This document shows positions 24,588 through 34,600 of a stretch of 64,000 nucleotides of DNA, one piece after another. The notes under the pieces were generated by a model, which saw only the letters and a list, made by a program, of their open reading frames with translations, was not told the origin of the DNA and did no database searches. Where the stretch lies: NCBI RefSeq assembly GCF_014648875.1, contig NZ_BMRY01000001.1, forward strand, positions 231,304-295,303, given 5' to 3'. A program made the position numbers and the translations under genes. The stretch comes from Streptomyces parvus (GTDB lineage Bacteria > Actinomycetota > Actinomycetes > Streptomycetales > Streptomycetaceae). Position 1 is the stretch's first letter. The number at the start of each line of letters is the position of its first letter.

Positions 24588-27371
24588 ATGGAGGCGCTGC
24601 GTCAGGACGATCCACGCCGCTTCGGTCGCTTCACCGCGCTGGCCCGCTTCGACGAGGGCGCGAGCGCCGTGCGGTACGTGGCCCGGGACCTCGCGTCCGG
24701 CGAGAGCGCCCTCATCACCGCCGCGCGCCCCGAGCTGGCCGCCGTCCCCGTCTTCAGCCGCCGCTTCCAGGCCGAGGCCCGCACCGCCGAACGCCTCGCG
24801 GGCGGCTGGGTCGCCCCGCCCCTGGACCCCGGCGATACGGCGGAGACGCCCGCGGACGAGGCGGAACCCCTGTGGACGGCGGCGGGTTACGTCCCCGCGC
24901 TGCCGCTGGCCGAGGCGATCTCGATCGCCGGTCCGCTGCCCGAGCGCGCCCTGCGGATACTGGGCGCGGGCATCGCCGAGATCCTCTCCCGGGTGCACGC
25001 CGCCGGGTCCGTGCTCCAGGGCCTGGCCCCCGGCACGGTGCTGCTGGCCGCCGACGGCCCCCGCCTCACCGCCTTCGGCCCGCTGGGCGCGGCGGCCTCG
25101 GCGGAGGCCCGCCCGGGTGGCCAGCTCTCGGTTCGGCTCGGCTATCTGACGCCCGAGCAGATCGAGGGCAAGGAGGTGTCCGCCGCCTCCGACCTGTTCG
25201 TGCTGGGGCTTCTCCTGGCGTACGCGGCGACCGGGACGACCCCGTTCACGGAGGGCCCGGCCGAGGAGGCCACCCGTCGGATCGCCGAGGGCGAGCCCGA
25301 ACTCGACGCCGTACCGGAGGAGTTGCGCGAGCTGATCGCGAACTGCCTGGCGAAGGACCCGGATCAGCGGCCCACCGCCGGAACGGTCGCCGCCGAACTG
25401 GCCCTGGAGGGTGCGGCGGGCCTCGCCCGGGGCGGCTGGCTGCCCGAACCGCTGGCGGCGGCGGTCGCGGACCAGGAGGCGCGGGTCCTGGCCCTGGAGG
25501 TGCCGGAGGAGGGGGAGGCCGAGGCGGCCCAGGCCGGCGAGGCCGATGCCCCTGCCGCCCCTGAGGACGCCCGGTCCGAGGACCCCCGGACATTCCGGGA
25601 GCCGGAGGACGCGCGCACGGCGCCGGAACCCGAGGACGCCCGGCCGGTGGACGCGCCCGCGCTCGGGAAGCCCGCCGATGTCGCCGCGCCTTCCGGGGAC
25701 GCCGATCCGGGGAACGGGGACATCGGTGAGGACCGGGGCACCACCCGCTTCCTCAACACCGGGCCGCGCCCGCCGCAGAACGACCGCCCGACCACCCAGC
25801 TCGCCCTCCCCCACGAACTCACCGCGCCCCGGGCCCCGGACGCCCTCCCGGCCGCGCCCCCCGCACAGCCCGCCGCTCCGCTCGCCCTGCCCGCCGGCCC
25901 CGTCGCCCCGCAGCAGCCGGGTCACACGCACGGCGGCCCCGCCCCGTACCCCGCGGCCGCGCTCCCGGCCGGGCCCGCGGGTCCGGGCGGTCCCGGCGGA
26001 GGGCCGATGGTGTCGTTGCCGCTGCCCCCCGCACCGGCCCCGGCGCCCGACCCCGCCGCGAGCCGCCGGACCCTGCTCACCATCGCGGCGGCGGCCGTCG
26101 GCGGGCTGATCGTGGGCGGCGGTTCGGTCGCCGCGCTCGGGTCCGGGGGCACCGCCGAGGCGACGGACGACAAGCCCGCGCCCAAGCCCCGCCGCACGCT
26201 CCCCGGGCAGGCCCCCGAGCCTCGCTGGATCTACGCGCACCCGGCCTCCGAGTCGTCCCCGCTCACCACTGCCCTCTGGCAGGACAAGCTGCTCGTGGTG
26301 ACCAGCGAGAGCCAGGCCAGCGCCGTGGACCTGCGCACCGGCAAGCGGCTGTGGCAGCGCGCGGACGGGGCGAAGGGGCAGGCCGCGCTGGCGGCCGGCG
26401 CGGATCTGGTCTTCGTGGCGAGCCCGACGGAGTTCCTGTGGCTGTCGCCGAAGAACGGCAAGGTCGTGCACCGCGTGCGCTACACGGAGGCCTTCGAGGA
26501 CCTGCCGGGTCTCACCGTCGGACGGCTGGCCGGGAGTTCCGGTCCGGTCATCTGGTTCACCGGCTCGCACACGGTCGTCGAGAAGGCCCCGAAGCCGAAG
26601 AAGGGCAAGAAGAGGGGCAAGGACAAGGAAGTCGTCGAGGCCTACTTCTTCGCGTACGACATCGTGCAGCGCAAGGAGCTGTGGCGCACCTCCGTGCCCG
26701 CGGGCCGCGACCCCGGCACCCCCGCCTACCGGGTGGTCGCGGAACGCTCCGCCGACGTCCTCGTACGGCAGGACGCGGCCAGTCTGACGGCGGCCGAGGT
26801 CAAGAAGGCCAAGGGGAAGGGGTCGGTCCGCTCGTTCGACCAGAAGACCGGCAAGCTGCTGTGGGCCAAGCAGTACGGCGCCGCCTCCCTGGAGGCCGCC
26901 ACCACGGGCGACGAGGACGGGGCACTGTACGCGGCGGTCGGCCAGGACCTCCAGGCCTTCGAGGCGGACTCGACGAAGCCGCTGTGGCGCGTCGAGGGCA
27001 GCGAGGACTCGTGGTTCGGCACCCCGCTGATCGCCGGGCCGCTGATCCACACCACCGAACGCAGCCGGCTGGTCGGCGCGGTCGAGCGGGAGAGCGGCCG
27101 GCTCGTGTGGCGGCGCTCCACCGAGGTGCCGGGCACCGGCCCCGCCCCCTCGCTCACGCTGAGCGGCAGCGAGAAGACCCTGATCGCCGCCGATGCCGTC
27201 CAGGTCACCGTGTTCGCGGCGGCCGACGGCGAACGGCTGTGGAAGTTCCAGGACATCGGGTCGGCCGACCCGAAGGGGGAGACGGTCCGCGCGTCGTACC
27301 GGGCGCTCGCCTTCGGCGAGACGGTCGTCGTCCAGCGGGACCGGTCCTTCTACGCCTTCCCGGTGGCCTGA
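24588..27371 (+). CDS. Pseudokinase fused to a PQQ-type beta-propeller through a membrane span
   Basis: A 927-residue protein preceded by AAGGGGGTG. Residues ~10-290 have the fold order of a Ser/Thr kinase (FGRFTALARFDEGASAVRYVARD, LTPEQIEGKEVSAASDLFVLG), but the key residues are missing. The ATP-binding Lys position reads ALITAARPE, the HRD loop reads LQGLAPGTVLL, and DFG reads AFG. A long Pro/Ala/Glu-rich linker, one membrane span (about 492-515) and an extracytoplasmic region of Trp-containing PQQ-like repeats (LRTGKRLWQR, QKTGKLLWAK, RESGRLVWRR, ADGERLWKF) follow. It should bind signals outside and act inside as a scaffold rather than an enzyme. A hairpin terminator follows. Confidence 0.85.
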   Translation: MEALRQDDPRRFGRFTALARFDEGASAVRYVARDLASGESALITAARPELAAVPVFSRRFQAEARTAERLAGGWVAPPLDPGDTAETPADEAEPLWTAAGYVPALPLAEAISIAGPLPERALRILGAGIAEILSRVHAAGSVLQGLAPGTVLLAADGPRLTAFGPLGAAASAEARPGGQLSVRLGYLTPEQIEGKEVSAASDLFVLGLLLAYAATGTTPFTEGPAEEATRRIAEGEPELDAVPEELRELIANCLAKDPDQRPTAGTVAAELALEGAAGLARGGWLPEPLAAAVADQEARVLALEVPEEGEAEAAQAGEADAPAAPEDARSEDPRTFREPEDARTAPEPEDARPVDAPALGKPADVAAPSGDADPGNGDIGEDRGTTRFLNTGPRPPQNDRPTTQLALPHELTAPRAPDALPAAPPAQPAAPLALPAGPVAPQQPGHTHGGPAPYPAAALPAGPAGPGGPGGGPMVSLPLPPAPAPAPDPAASRRTLLTIAAAAVGGLIVGGGSVAALGSGGTAEATDDKPAPKPRRTLPGQAPEPRWIYAHPASESSPLTTALWQDKLLVVTSESQASAVDLRTGKRLWQRADGAKGQAALAAGADLVFVASPTEFLWLSPKNGKVVHRVRYTEAFEDLPGLTVGRLAGSSGPVIWFTGSHTVVEKAPKPKKGKKRGKDKEVVEAYFFAYDIVQRKELWRTSVPAGRDPGTPAYRVVAERSADVLVRQDAASLTAAEVKKAKGKGSVRSFDQKTGKLLWAKQYGAASLEAATTGDEDGALYAAVGQDLQAFEADSTKPLWRVEGSEDSWFGTPLIAGPLIHTTERSRLVGAVERESGRLVWRRSTEVPGTGPAPSLTLSGSEKTLIAADAVQVTVFAAADGERLWKFQDIGSADPKGETVRASYRALAFGETVVVQRDRSFYAFPVA

Positions 27372-27379
27372 GGCGGGCC

Positions 27380-27405
27380 GCCGTCCGGGGGATGCCCCGG
27401 ACGGC
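27380..27405 (+). terminator. Hairpin terminator after the pseudokinase gene
   Basis: GCCGTCCGGGG (27380-27390) pairs perfectly with CCCCGGACGGC (27395-27405) around a GATG loop, 8 bp after the stop codon. No T tract is present. Confidence 0.75.
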
Positions 27406-27515
27406 ACGCCGCGCGGTGCTTGCATCACCCGACGCCGAGTGACCGGATTAATAGGATTCGCTCACTTATGGACGGGTCCGCTGCCGGGCCACGTCTCCGT
27501 CACGGAGGTGATGTC

Positions 27516-28802
27516 GTGTCAGGCAGGATCCTGCGCGCGGTCTGCACGACCGTGCTGACCACGGCGCTCACGGTCTCGCCCGCCACCGTCGCGGCGGACG
27601 AGCCGGGCCCCGTACCGTCGGCGGAGACCGACACGACGGACGCGGACACGGAAACGGACGCGGACCCGGCGGACGAAGAGGCAGCGGACGAAGAGGCAGC
27701 GGACGCGGAGACAACGGACCAGGACGCGGCAGAGGTCGACGCCGGGACCGCCCTCGCCGCCCCCGAGGCGCCCCGGAGCGTCGCCGCCCTGCTGCGCGAA
27801 CTGCAGACCCGCTACCAGGCGGCGGAGGAGGCGAGCGAGACCTACAACGCCACCGCCGAGAAGCTGAAGGAGCGCACGGCCCGGCTGAAGAAGGTGAACG
27901 CGGACCTGGCGAAGGCGCGATCCGCGCTGGAGGTCAGCCGCGGGGACGCCGGGCGGCTGGCCCGGGAGCAGTACCAGGGGCGTACGGAATTCTCCGCGTA
28001 CCTCCGGCTGCTGCTGGCCCACGATCCCCAGCAGGCCCTGGACCAGAGCCATGTCGTGGGCCGGCTGGCGGCGAACCGCGCGGCGACGGTGGACCGGCTC
28101 ACCGACGCCGCCCGGCGGGCCGACCGGCTGGCCGCCGCGTCCCGCAAGGCGCTCGACCAGCAGAAGAAGCTGGCCGCACGGCAGAAGAAGCAGCGCGATG
28201 CCGTGAACGGCAAGCTCAGGGAGGTCGAAGGGCTGCTGGCCACCCTCTCCGAGGAGCAGATCGACCAGCTCGCCGGCCTGGAGCAGCAGGGCGTGGACAA
28301 GGCCCAGCGGGAGCTGGTGGCCTCCGGGGCGCTCAGCTCCACCCGGCCGCCCACCCGGCAGGGCGGCGACGCGGTGGCGTACGCGGTCCGGCAGATCGGC
28401 AAGCCCTACGTGTGGGGGGCCGAGGGCCCCGACTCCTTCGACTGCTCCGGGCTCACCTCCCAGGCCTGGTCGGCGGCGGGGCGGACGATCCCGCGCACCT
28501 CGCAGGAGCAGTGGAAGCGGCTCCCGAGGGTGCCGGTGTCCGCGCTGCGCCCCGGGGACCTGGTGATCTACTTCCCGAAGGCGACCCATGTGGCGCTGTA
28601 CATCGGCGACGGCCTGGTGGTGCAGGCTCCCCGCCCCGGCGCGAAGGTCAAGGTCTCACCTCTGGCGTCGAACCCGCTGCTGGGAGCCGTACGCCCCGAC
28701 CCCGGCGGCGCCCCGCTGTCCTCGTACACCCGCCCGGAGCTGCCCGAGGGCGCACGCGACGGTGCGGACACGGGGTACGGCACGGACGCGGCACCCGAGT
28801 AG
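27516..28802 (+). CDS. Secreted NlpC/P60 family peptidoglycan hydrolase
   Basis: The start is the GTG at 27516, with GGAGG 7 nt upstream, giving about 428 residues. A signal peptide (AVCTTVLTTALTVSPATVAA) is followed by an acidic low-complexity stretch with EEAADEEAAD repeats. A long coiled coil follows (about 110-275; TAEKLKERTARLKKVNADL). The C-terminal NlpC/P60 domain has catalytic Cys in SFDCSGLTSQA, His in KATHVALYIGD and PRTSQEQW. Such enzymes cut peptide stems in the wall, and the coiled coil usually regulates access. I looked for the c-di-AMP riboswitch often found before such genes and did not see its conserved segments in 27406-27515. Confidence 0.92.
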   Translation: MSGRILRAVCTTVLTTALTVSPATVAADEPGPVPSAETDTTDADTETDADPADEEAADEEAADAETTDQDAAEVDAGTALAAPEAPRSVAALLRELQTRYQAAEEASETYNATAEKLKERTARLKKVNADLAKARSALEVSRGDAGRLAREQYQGRTEFSAYLRLLLAHDPQQALDQSHVVGRLAANRAATVDRLTDAARRADRLAAASRKALDQQKKLAARQKKQRDAVNGKLREVEGLLATLSEEQIDQLAGLEQQGVDKAQRELVASGALSSTRPPTRQGGDAVAYAVRQIGKPYVWGAEGPDSFDCSGLTSQAWSAAGRTIPRTSQEQWKRLPRVPVSALRPGDLVIYFPKATHVALYIGDGLVVQAPRPGAKVKVSPLASNPLLGAVRPDPGGAPLSSYTRPELPEGARDGADTGYGTDAAPE

Positions 28803-28803
28803 G

Positions 28804-28843
28804 TTCCGGCGGCCGGACCGGCGGTGCGGGTCCGGCCGCCGAA
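28804..28843. terminator. Bidirectional hairpin terminator
   Basis: CGGCGGCCGGACC (28807-28819) pairs with 28829-28841, and flanking TT/AA extends it past a one-base bulge. It lies between two convergent stop codons, so it probably serves both. Confidence 0.8.
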
Positions 28844-28859
28844 GCGGTGGTCGGGGCGC

Positions 28860-30095
28860 TCAGGCCCCGGCGACCGAGGCCAGGTAGGCGTTCGTCTTCT
28901 CGGGCTCGTAGAAGAAGTTCTCGAAGTCCGCCGGGTTGTTGAACCCGTTGGCGAAGCGGTTCGCGACCGGCTGGAGCTGACCGGCGGCGCCGATCAGGTT
29001 CAGCACGTGCTCCGGCGGGACGCCGAGCATCGCGTTGGTCCACTTGGTGACGTGCTGCGCGGTCTCCCAGTAACGGTCGAACGTGGACTGCATCCACGCC
29101 GCGTCGAACTCCCTCTCGCCGTGCTCGATGATCGAGTCCAGGTACGCGTTGGCGCACTTGGACGCCGAGTTGGAGCCCTGGCCGGTGATCGGGTCGTTGG
29201 CGACGACGACGTCCGCGACGCCGAGGACCAGGCCGCCGCCGGGCAGCCGCCCGATCGGCTTGCGGACCGTGGGGGCGTAGCGGCCGGCGAGGGTGCCGTT
29301 GGCGTCGGTCAGCTCGACCTTGGTGGCGCGGGCGTACTCCCACGGCGTGAACTTCTCCATCAGCTCCAGCGTCTTCGCCAGGTGCTCGGAGGGGTCCTTG
29401 ATGCCCTGGAAGGCGTCGAGCGGTCCGCCCGGGATGCCCTCCCAGAAGAGGATGTCGGCGCGGCCCGAGGTGGTGAGCGTCGGCATGACGAACAGTTCGC
29501 CGACGCCCGGCACCAGGTTGCAGCGGACCGCGTCGAACTCCGGGTGCTCCGGGCGCGGGCCCATGCCGTGGACGTAGGCGACGGCCAGCGCGCGCTGCGG
29601 GGCGTCGAACGGGGAGCGGGCCGCGTCCCGCCCGAACATGGAGACCAGCTCGCCCTTGCCGGCCGAGACCATCACCAGGTCGTAGGTGCGGGAGAAGTAG
29701 TCCAGGTCGGAGACGGCCGCCCCGTGGATGACGAGCTGTCCGCCGCGCTGGGCGAAGGTCTCCATCCAGCCGGCCATCTTCACGCGCTGGTCGACGGACT
29801 GGGCGTACCCGTCCAGCCTGCCGACCCAGTCGATGGCGCGGGAGGAGTCGGGGGCGGCGACGGAGACGCCGAGTCCCTCGATCTTCGGGGCCTGGGACTC
29901 CCAGAAGTTGAGCTGGTAGTCCCGCTCGTGCTGGAGCGCGGTGTGGAACATGCACTGCGTCGACATGACCCGGCCGGAGCGGATCTCGTCGGCGGTCCGG
30001 TTGGACATCAGGGTGACTTCGTAGCCTCTGGACTGCAGTCCCAGGGCCAGCTGGAGCCCGGACTGGCCGGCTCCGACTATGAGTATCTTCCGCAT
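28860..30095 (-). CDS. Styrene-monooxygenase-like FAD-dependent oxygenase
   Basis: A 411-residue flavoprotein with the N-terminal Rossmann motif VGAGQSGLQLALGL (7-20). The architecture is that of the StyA/indole monooxygenase group, with a C-terminal helical segment (HVTKWTNAMLG). These enzymes epoxidise or hydroxylate aromatic substrates using FADH2 from a separate reductase, but no StyB-like reductase gene is in the window. The gene follows the conservon GTPase gene by 38 bp on the same strand, so it is probably the last gene of that operon. The substrate is unknown. Confidence 0.85.
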   Translation of the reverse strand: MRKILIVGAGQSGLQLALGLQSRGYEVTLMSNRTADEIRSGRVMSTQCMFHTALQHERDYQLNFWESQAPKIEGLGVSVAAPDSSRAIDWVGRLDGYAQSVDQRVKMAGWMETFAQRGGQLVIHGAAVSDLDYFSRTYDLVMVSAGKGELVSMFGRDAARSPFDAPQRALAVAYVHGMGPRPEHPEFDAVRCNLVPGVGELFVMPTLTTSGRADILFWEGIPGGPLDAFQGIKDPSEHLAKTLELMEKFTPWEYARATKVELTDANGTLAGRYAPTVRKPIGRLPGGGLVLGVADVVVANDPITGQGSNSASKCANAYLDSIIEHGEREFDAAWMQSTFDRYWETAQHVTKWTNAMLGVPPEHVLNLIGAAGQLQPVANRFANGFNNPADFENFFYEPEKTNAYLASVAGA

Positions 30096-30133
30096 CGCGG
30101 CTCTCCGTGCTCCGTCGTTTCTGATTCGAGGCG

Positions 30134-30808
30134 TCAGGCGGGGGTGACGTCGAGAGCATGGCCCACGAGGGCCAGCAGTGACTCGACGACGGTGATCCTG
30201 TTACGCGCGTCCATGATCACTATCGGCACCTGCGGCGGTACGGTCAGGGCCTCCCTGACGTCCTCGGCCTCGTAACCGGGCGTCCCCTCGAAGTGGTTGA
30301 CCGCCACGATGTAGGGCAGGCCGCAGCTCTCGAAGTAGTCGAGCGCCGGGAAGCAGTCCTCCAGGCGCCGGGTGTCGGCGAGGACGACCGCGCCGATCGC
30401 CCCGCGCACGAGGTCGTCCCACATGAACCAGAAGCGCTGCTGGCCCGGGGTGCCGAAGACGTACAGGACGAGGTCGTCGTCGAGGGTGAGGCGGCCGAAG
30501 TCCATGGCCACCGTCGTGGTGACCTTGTCGGGCGTCGCGGAGAGGTCGTCGGTCTCCTCGCTGGCCTGGGTCATCAGCGCTTCGGTCTGGAGCGGTGTGA
30601 TCTCGGAGACCGAGCCGACGAACGTCGTCTTGCCGACGCCGAATCCGCCCGCCACCACGATCTTGGTGGCGGTGGGGGCGCGGGTGTGGTCGAGCTGCCA
30701 GGCCTGGAGGGACTCCTCGGCCTGGTCCTGGGGCCGCGACGGCAGGTCGTCCCGGGGCCCCGGCTGGCGCGGGGCGAAGAGCGGCGCCTCAGAGACGGCG
30801 GAGTCCAT
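30134..30808 (-). CDS. Conservon GTPase (CvnD-like)
   Basis: A 224-residue GTP/ATP-binding protein. It has a Walker A GGFGVGKTTFVGSVSE, a switch-like region with TTVAMDFGRLTLDDDL and FGTPGQQRFWFMWDDL (the DxxGQ-type motif), and AVNHFEGTPGY in place of NKxD. It is the fourth component of an actinobacterial conservon, a membrane-linked complex likened to eukaryotic G-protein systems. It overlaps the DUF742 gene by 20 bp. Confidence 0.92.
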   Translation of the reverse strand: MDSAVSEAPLFAPRQPGPRDDLPSRPQDQAEESLQAWQLDHTRAPTATKIVVAGGFGVGKTTFVGSVSEITPLQTEALMTQASEETDDLSATPDKVTTTVAMDFGRLTLDDDLVLYVFGTPGQQRFWFMWDDLVRGAIGAVVLADTRRLEDCFPALDYFESCGLPYIVAVNHFEGTPGYEAEDVREALTVPPQVPIVIMDARNRITVVESLLALVGHALDVTPA

Positions 30809-31205
30809 TGAGCACCCTTTCGAGCAGTGCGCGGTCGGGCTGGCCGGTGCCGTGACCGGTTCCGTACACGCGGATCTTTCCTTGGTCGGCCAGGTCGCTG
30901 AGCAGCACCCGGACGACTCCGAGCGGCATTTTCAGCAGGGCCGAGATCTCCGCGACCGTACGCATGCGGCGGCAGAGTTCGACGATGGCCTGGAGCTCCG
31001 GCATGACCCGGGACGCGAGGTTGCCGTTGGTGAGTTCCCGGCGCTCCTCGGGTGCTTCGAGGGCGGCGACGAACGTCTCGACCAGCAGGACGTGCCCGAA
31101 CCGGGTGCGGCCGCCGGTGAGGGAGTACGGGCGGACCCGGGCGGGACGCTTGTCGGCCCCGCGGACGGGGAGCCGGGGGGCGGGTTCCGCTGCGGCGGTG
31201 GTCAC
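30789..31205 (-). CDS. Conservon DUF742 protein (CvnC-like)
   Basis: A 138-residue protein from a GTG at 31205 that overlaps the stop of the roadblock gene (GTGA). The core RVRPYSLTGGRTRFGHVLLVE and the wHTH-like ELQAIVELCRRMRTVAEISALLKMPLGVVRVLLSDL are diagnostic of DUF742. In conservons this protein joins the kinase-like CvnA, the roadblock CvnB and the GTPase CvnD. Its fold resembles a winged helix, but DNA binding is not established. Confidence 0.92.
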   Translation of the reverse strand: MTTAAAEPAPRLPVRGADKRPARVRPYSLTGGRTRFGHVLLVETFVAALEAPEERRELTNGNLASRVMPELQAIVELCRRMRTVAEISALLKMPLGVVRVLLSDLADQGKIRVYGTGHGTGQPDRALLERVLNGLRRL

Positions 31206-31681
31206 AGGGCGCTCTCCATCGATTTGCGCAGCTCGCTGCGGAGTTCGGGGGTGAGGACGTGTCCGGCCCGGCCGACGAAGAGGGCCATGTGGTACGCGAC
31301 GACGCTCATGTCGCAGTCCGGGGTGGCGTGGACGCCGAGGAGGGAGCCGTCGCTGATCGACATGACGAAGACGCTGCCCTCGTCCATGGCGACCATGGTC
31401 TGTTTCACGCCGCCGCCGTCCATCAGCTTCGCGGCTCCGACGGTCAGCGATCCGATGCCGGAGACGATCGTGGCCAGGTCGGCGCTGGATCCCTTGGGGC
31501 CGTCCGACGGTCCGGCCGGCCTCGCCTCGTGATGGCCGGGGTCGGAGGAGAGCAGCATCAGGCCGTCGGACGAGACGACGGTGACCGAGTGGACCCCTGG
31601 CACCTCCTCCACGAGATTGCTCAGCAACCAGTGAAGGTTCCGGGCCTCGGTACTCAGCCCGAATGTGCTGGGCGCAGTCAA
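31202..31681 (-). CDS. Conservon roadblock/LC7 protein (CvnB-like)
   Basis: A 159-residue protein with the roadblock/LC7 fold: LHWLLSNLVEEVPGVHSVTVVSSDGLML near the N-terminus, and MDEGSVFVMSISDGSLLGVHA and the AYHMALFV helix in the second half. In conservons it is thought to act on the CvnD GTPase, as roadblock proteins do for other small GTPases. It overlaps both neighbours by 4 bp. Confidence 0.93.
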   Translation of the reverse strand: MTAPSTFGLSTEARNLHWLLSNLVEEVPGVHSVTVVSSDGLMLLSSDPGHHEARPAGPSDGPKGSSADLATIVSGIGSLTVGAAKLMDGGGVKQTMVAMDEGSVFVMSISDGSLLGVHATPDCDMSVVAYHMALFVGRAGHVLTPELRSELRKSMESAL

Positions 31682-34600
31682 CTGCGTGCCTCCTCGACTG
31701 TGTCCCCCGTCTCTTCGTTCCGTGTGTCCTGTGCGGCGCTGGTGACGTGTGCGGTGGTGCTCTCGTGCCCCGTACGTCCCGTGGGTACGCCCCCGGGGCC
31801 GGCGACGGCGATGCCGCCGGTCTCGGCGATCTCCGCCTCGACGTCGCGCCGGCCCTCCTTGGCCGCCTGGTGGAAGCTGCCGAGCCGGCGGCGCAGCGCG
31901 TCCCGGTCGAGGCTGCCGGTGCGGCCGGGGGCGGGGGCCGAGTCGGGCCGGACCACCTTGGGGGTGCGCTTCGGCAGCCCCTTGTCGGTGACACGGCCGG
32001 CTTCGGGGCGGCGGGGGCCGGGGACGGTCTCGGCGGGGGCGCTCCCGGGTGTTTCGGCCGCCTCGGCCGCTCCGGTCGCCTCGGCGCGGGGCGCGGGGCG
32101 GAACGCTGGTCCGTCCGGGTCCTGGTCGCCGGGTCCGGTCTCGGTCGGGCGCTCGTGGCGGTCGGGGCCGATGGCGTACGGGTCGGCGGTCGCGGGGGCG
32201 GGCGGGGCCACCGGCGCGGAGGGCGGCTTCGGCAGCCGGACCTGCAGCGTGATCTCGGACTCCGACTCGGCGTCGGTGTCGGTGTCGGCGTCGGCGTCGG
32301 AGTGGGAGTCGGTGCCCGCGTCGGGCCCGGCTGCGAACTCGGCTTCCGCGACCGGCTGCTGGGTGTCCTGCGCCTGTTCCTGCGGCGGTACGGCGGTGAC
32401 TTCCGGGCTCTCGTCGGCGTTCCCGGCCGGGGCCGTCTCGGCGGCTTCGGCGTTCTCCGCGGCGGCGTTCTCCCGGATCGTCCGCTCGGCGGCGGCGATC
32501 ATCGGGTCGGCGTCTGCGTCGGCGTCGGCCGGGCCAGTTTCGGCGACCGGCTCGGCGACCGGGGTCGCCACCGCCTCGGGCTCCGGGGCCGGCTCCGCGT
32601 CGACGGCCGGCGTGACCGGCTGCGGCGAACGGCTCGGCAGCGCGTTGGAGTTGGCCTCCGCCACCGAGCCCGGGAGGTTGAGCGTCGGCGCGTCGCCGGG
32701 CAGTTGCACGGCGGGCGGGGTGGCCGCGGGCAGCGTCTTGGGCAGCAGGGCCTGCGGCAGGACGACGACGGCCGTCACTCCACTCCCCTTCTGCTCGCGC
32801 AGCTGGACCCGTACCCCGTGCCGGGCGGCCAGCAGCGACGTCACCTGGAGACCGAGTCCGGCGCCGTCGGCATTCTGCTCACCGACCTCGAACGAGGCCG
32901 GGTCCGCCAGCCTGGCATTCAGCTCGTCCATCCGGACGGACGACATGCCGATGCCCTCGTCCGACACGGAGAGCATCACCTCGCCGTTCTCCAGCAGCCA
33001 GCCGGAGAGTTCGACATGGGAGTCCGGCGGGGAGAAGGAGGTGGCGTTCTCCAGGAGTTCGGCCAGCAGGTGGCTGAGGTCGTCGGCGGCGAACCCGGCG
33101 ATCTGGGCGTGCGGCGGCAGGGACTGGATGGTGACGCGCTCGTACCGCTCGATCTCGCTGACGGCGGCGCGCGCCACGTCGACCAGCGGGATCGGCCCGG
33201 CGTGGCCGTGGCCGTGCTCGGCGCCCGCGAGGACGAGCATGTTCTCGCTGTGGCGGCGCATGACCGTGGCCATGTGGTCGAGCTTGAAGAGGGTGGCCAG
33301 GCGCTCCGGGTCCTGCTCGCGCTCCTCCAGGCCCTCGATGACGCCGAGCTGACGCTCGACGAGGCCGAGGGTGCGCAGCGAGAGGTTGACGAAGGTGTGG
33401 TGGACCGTGTTCTTCAGCTGTCCCAGCTGGGTGGTCAGCTCGGCGGTCCGCTCCTGGAGTTCGCTCCGCTGCTCGGCCAGGGATTCGCGGCTCTTGATCA
33501 GGCCGGACCGTTCGGCGGTGAGGCCCTCGACGCGTCCGCCGAGGTCCTGGTGGAGGGCGGTGAGCCGGCCGTGCAGGGCGTTCATCGACCGGACGACCTG
33601 GGCGAACTCGTCGTTGCGGCCGGTGTAGCGGACCGGTTCGGCGTTCTCGGGGTCCTCGGCCAGACGCGCGGCGCCGATGCGCAGGACGGCGAGCGGCTGG
33701 GTGAGGGTGCGGGCGACGGCGGTGGAGACGCCGACGGCGAGCAGGAAGCAGCCGCCGAGCAGGGCGATGGCCAGTTCGAGGGCGGTGACGTCGTCGTCGC
33801 GCAGCCCCTCCAGGTCCCGGACCTGGCCGGTGGTCAGGGCGGACTCGACGCTGCGCATCCGGTCGACGCGGGCGGAGAGCGCGGCCTCCAGCTTCTGCGG
33901 GCTGACCCCGCGCTCCGCTTCCGACAGCTCGGGGCGGTCGGTGAGGCGGGTGAGGTACTTCTCCGCGTCGTTGACCTCGGGGCCGGTGACGGTGGCGGAG
34001 AGCTTGTCGCGGGCCTCCGGGTCCGCCGCCTGGTCGAAGTCGGCGAGCGCGGCCAGCTCCCGCACCCGGGCCTGCTGGGCGGCGGCGCTCAGCCCGTCGC
34101 GTTCGCGGGCGGCGCGGGTGGCGCCCTCGTCCTGGGTCTGCACGGGCAGCCCGGTGAAGGGGTCGGTCTGCGGGGCCGTCGGCTCGGGGCTCGGCACGGC
34201 GAGCGCGGCGAGGAGGAGCCCGCGGGTGGCGGAGGCCTGTTCGGAGGCGCCGCCGAGGGTGAGCGGGGCCCGGGTGGCGTCGGCGGCGCGCGGCGGGGTC
34301 TTCTCCGCCAGTTCGGCGGCGATGCCGTGCAGCTTGGCGATGAGGTCGGAGTACGCCTGGTGCGCCTCCAGGGCGGAGCCCTTGCCGGTCAGCGCGGTAC
34401 GGCGCAGGGAGGGGACCGTCGAGAGGTCCCGGCGCAGGGCCGCGGAGGCCGCCTCGTGGATCTCGTCGATCTGCTGGTCGACACGGGTGGTGCGGGCGGC
34501 GCGGTTCTTCGCGCCCTCGCTGCCGTCGCCTTCCTCGGCCCGGCCGGCGGCGATGTACGCGGTGACGGCGTCACGCTCGTCGGCGAGGGAGTGTCCGAGG

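Noticed and set aside
24531..27428. Long minus-strand open frame of ~965 codons opposite the pseudokinase gene
   Set aside because: It is the antisense shadow of a clearly coding plus-strand gene in GC-rich DNA. It has no recognisable domain.
27406..27515. Possible c-di-AMP (ydaO) riboswitch before the NlpC/P60 gene
   Set aside because: Such genes often carry one in Streptomyces, but the conserved internal segments are not in this short leader.
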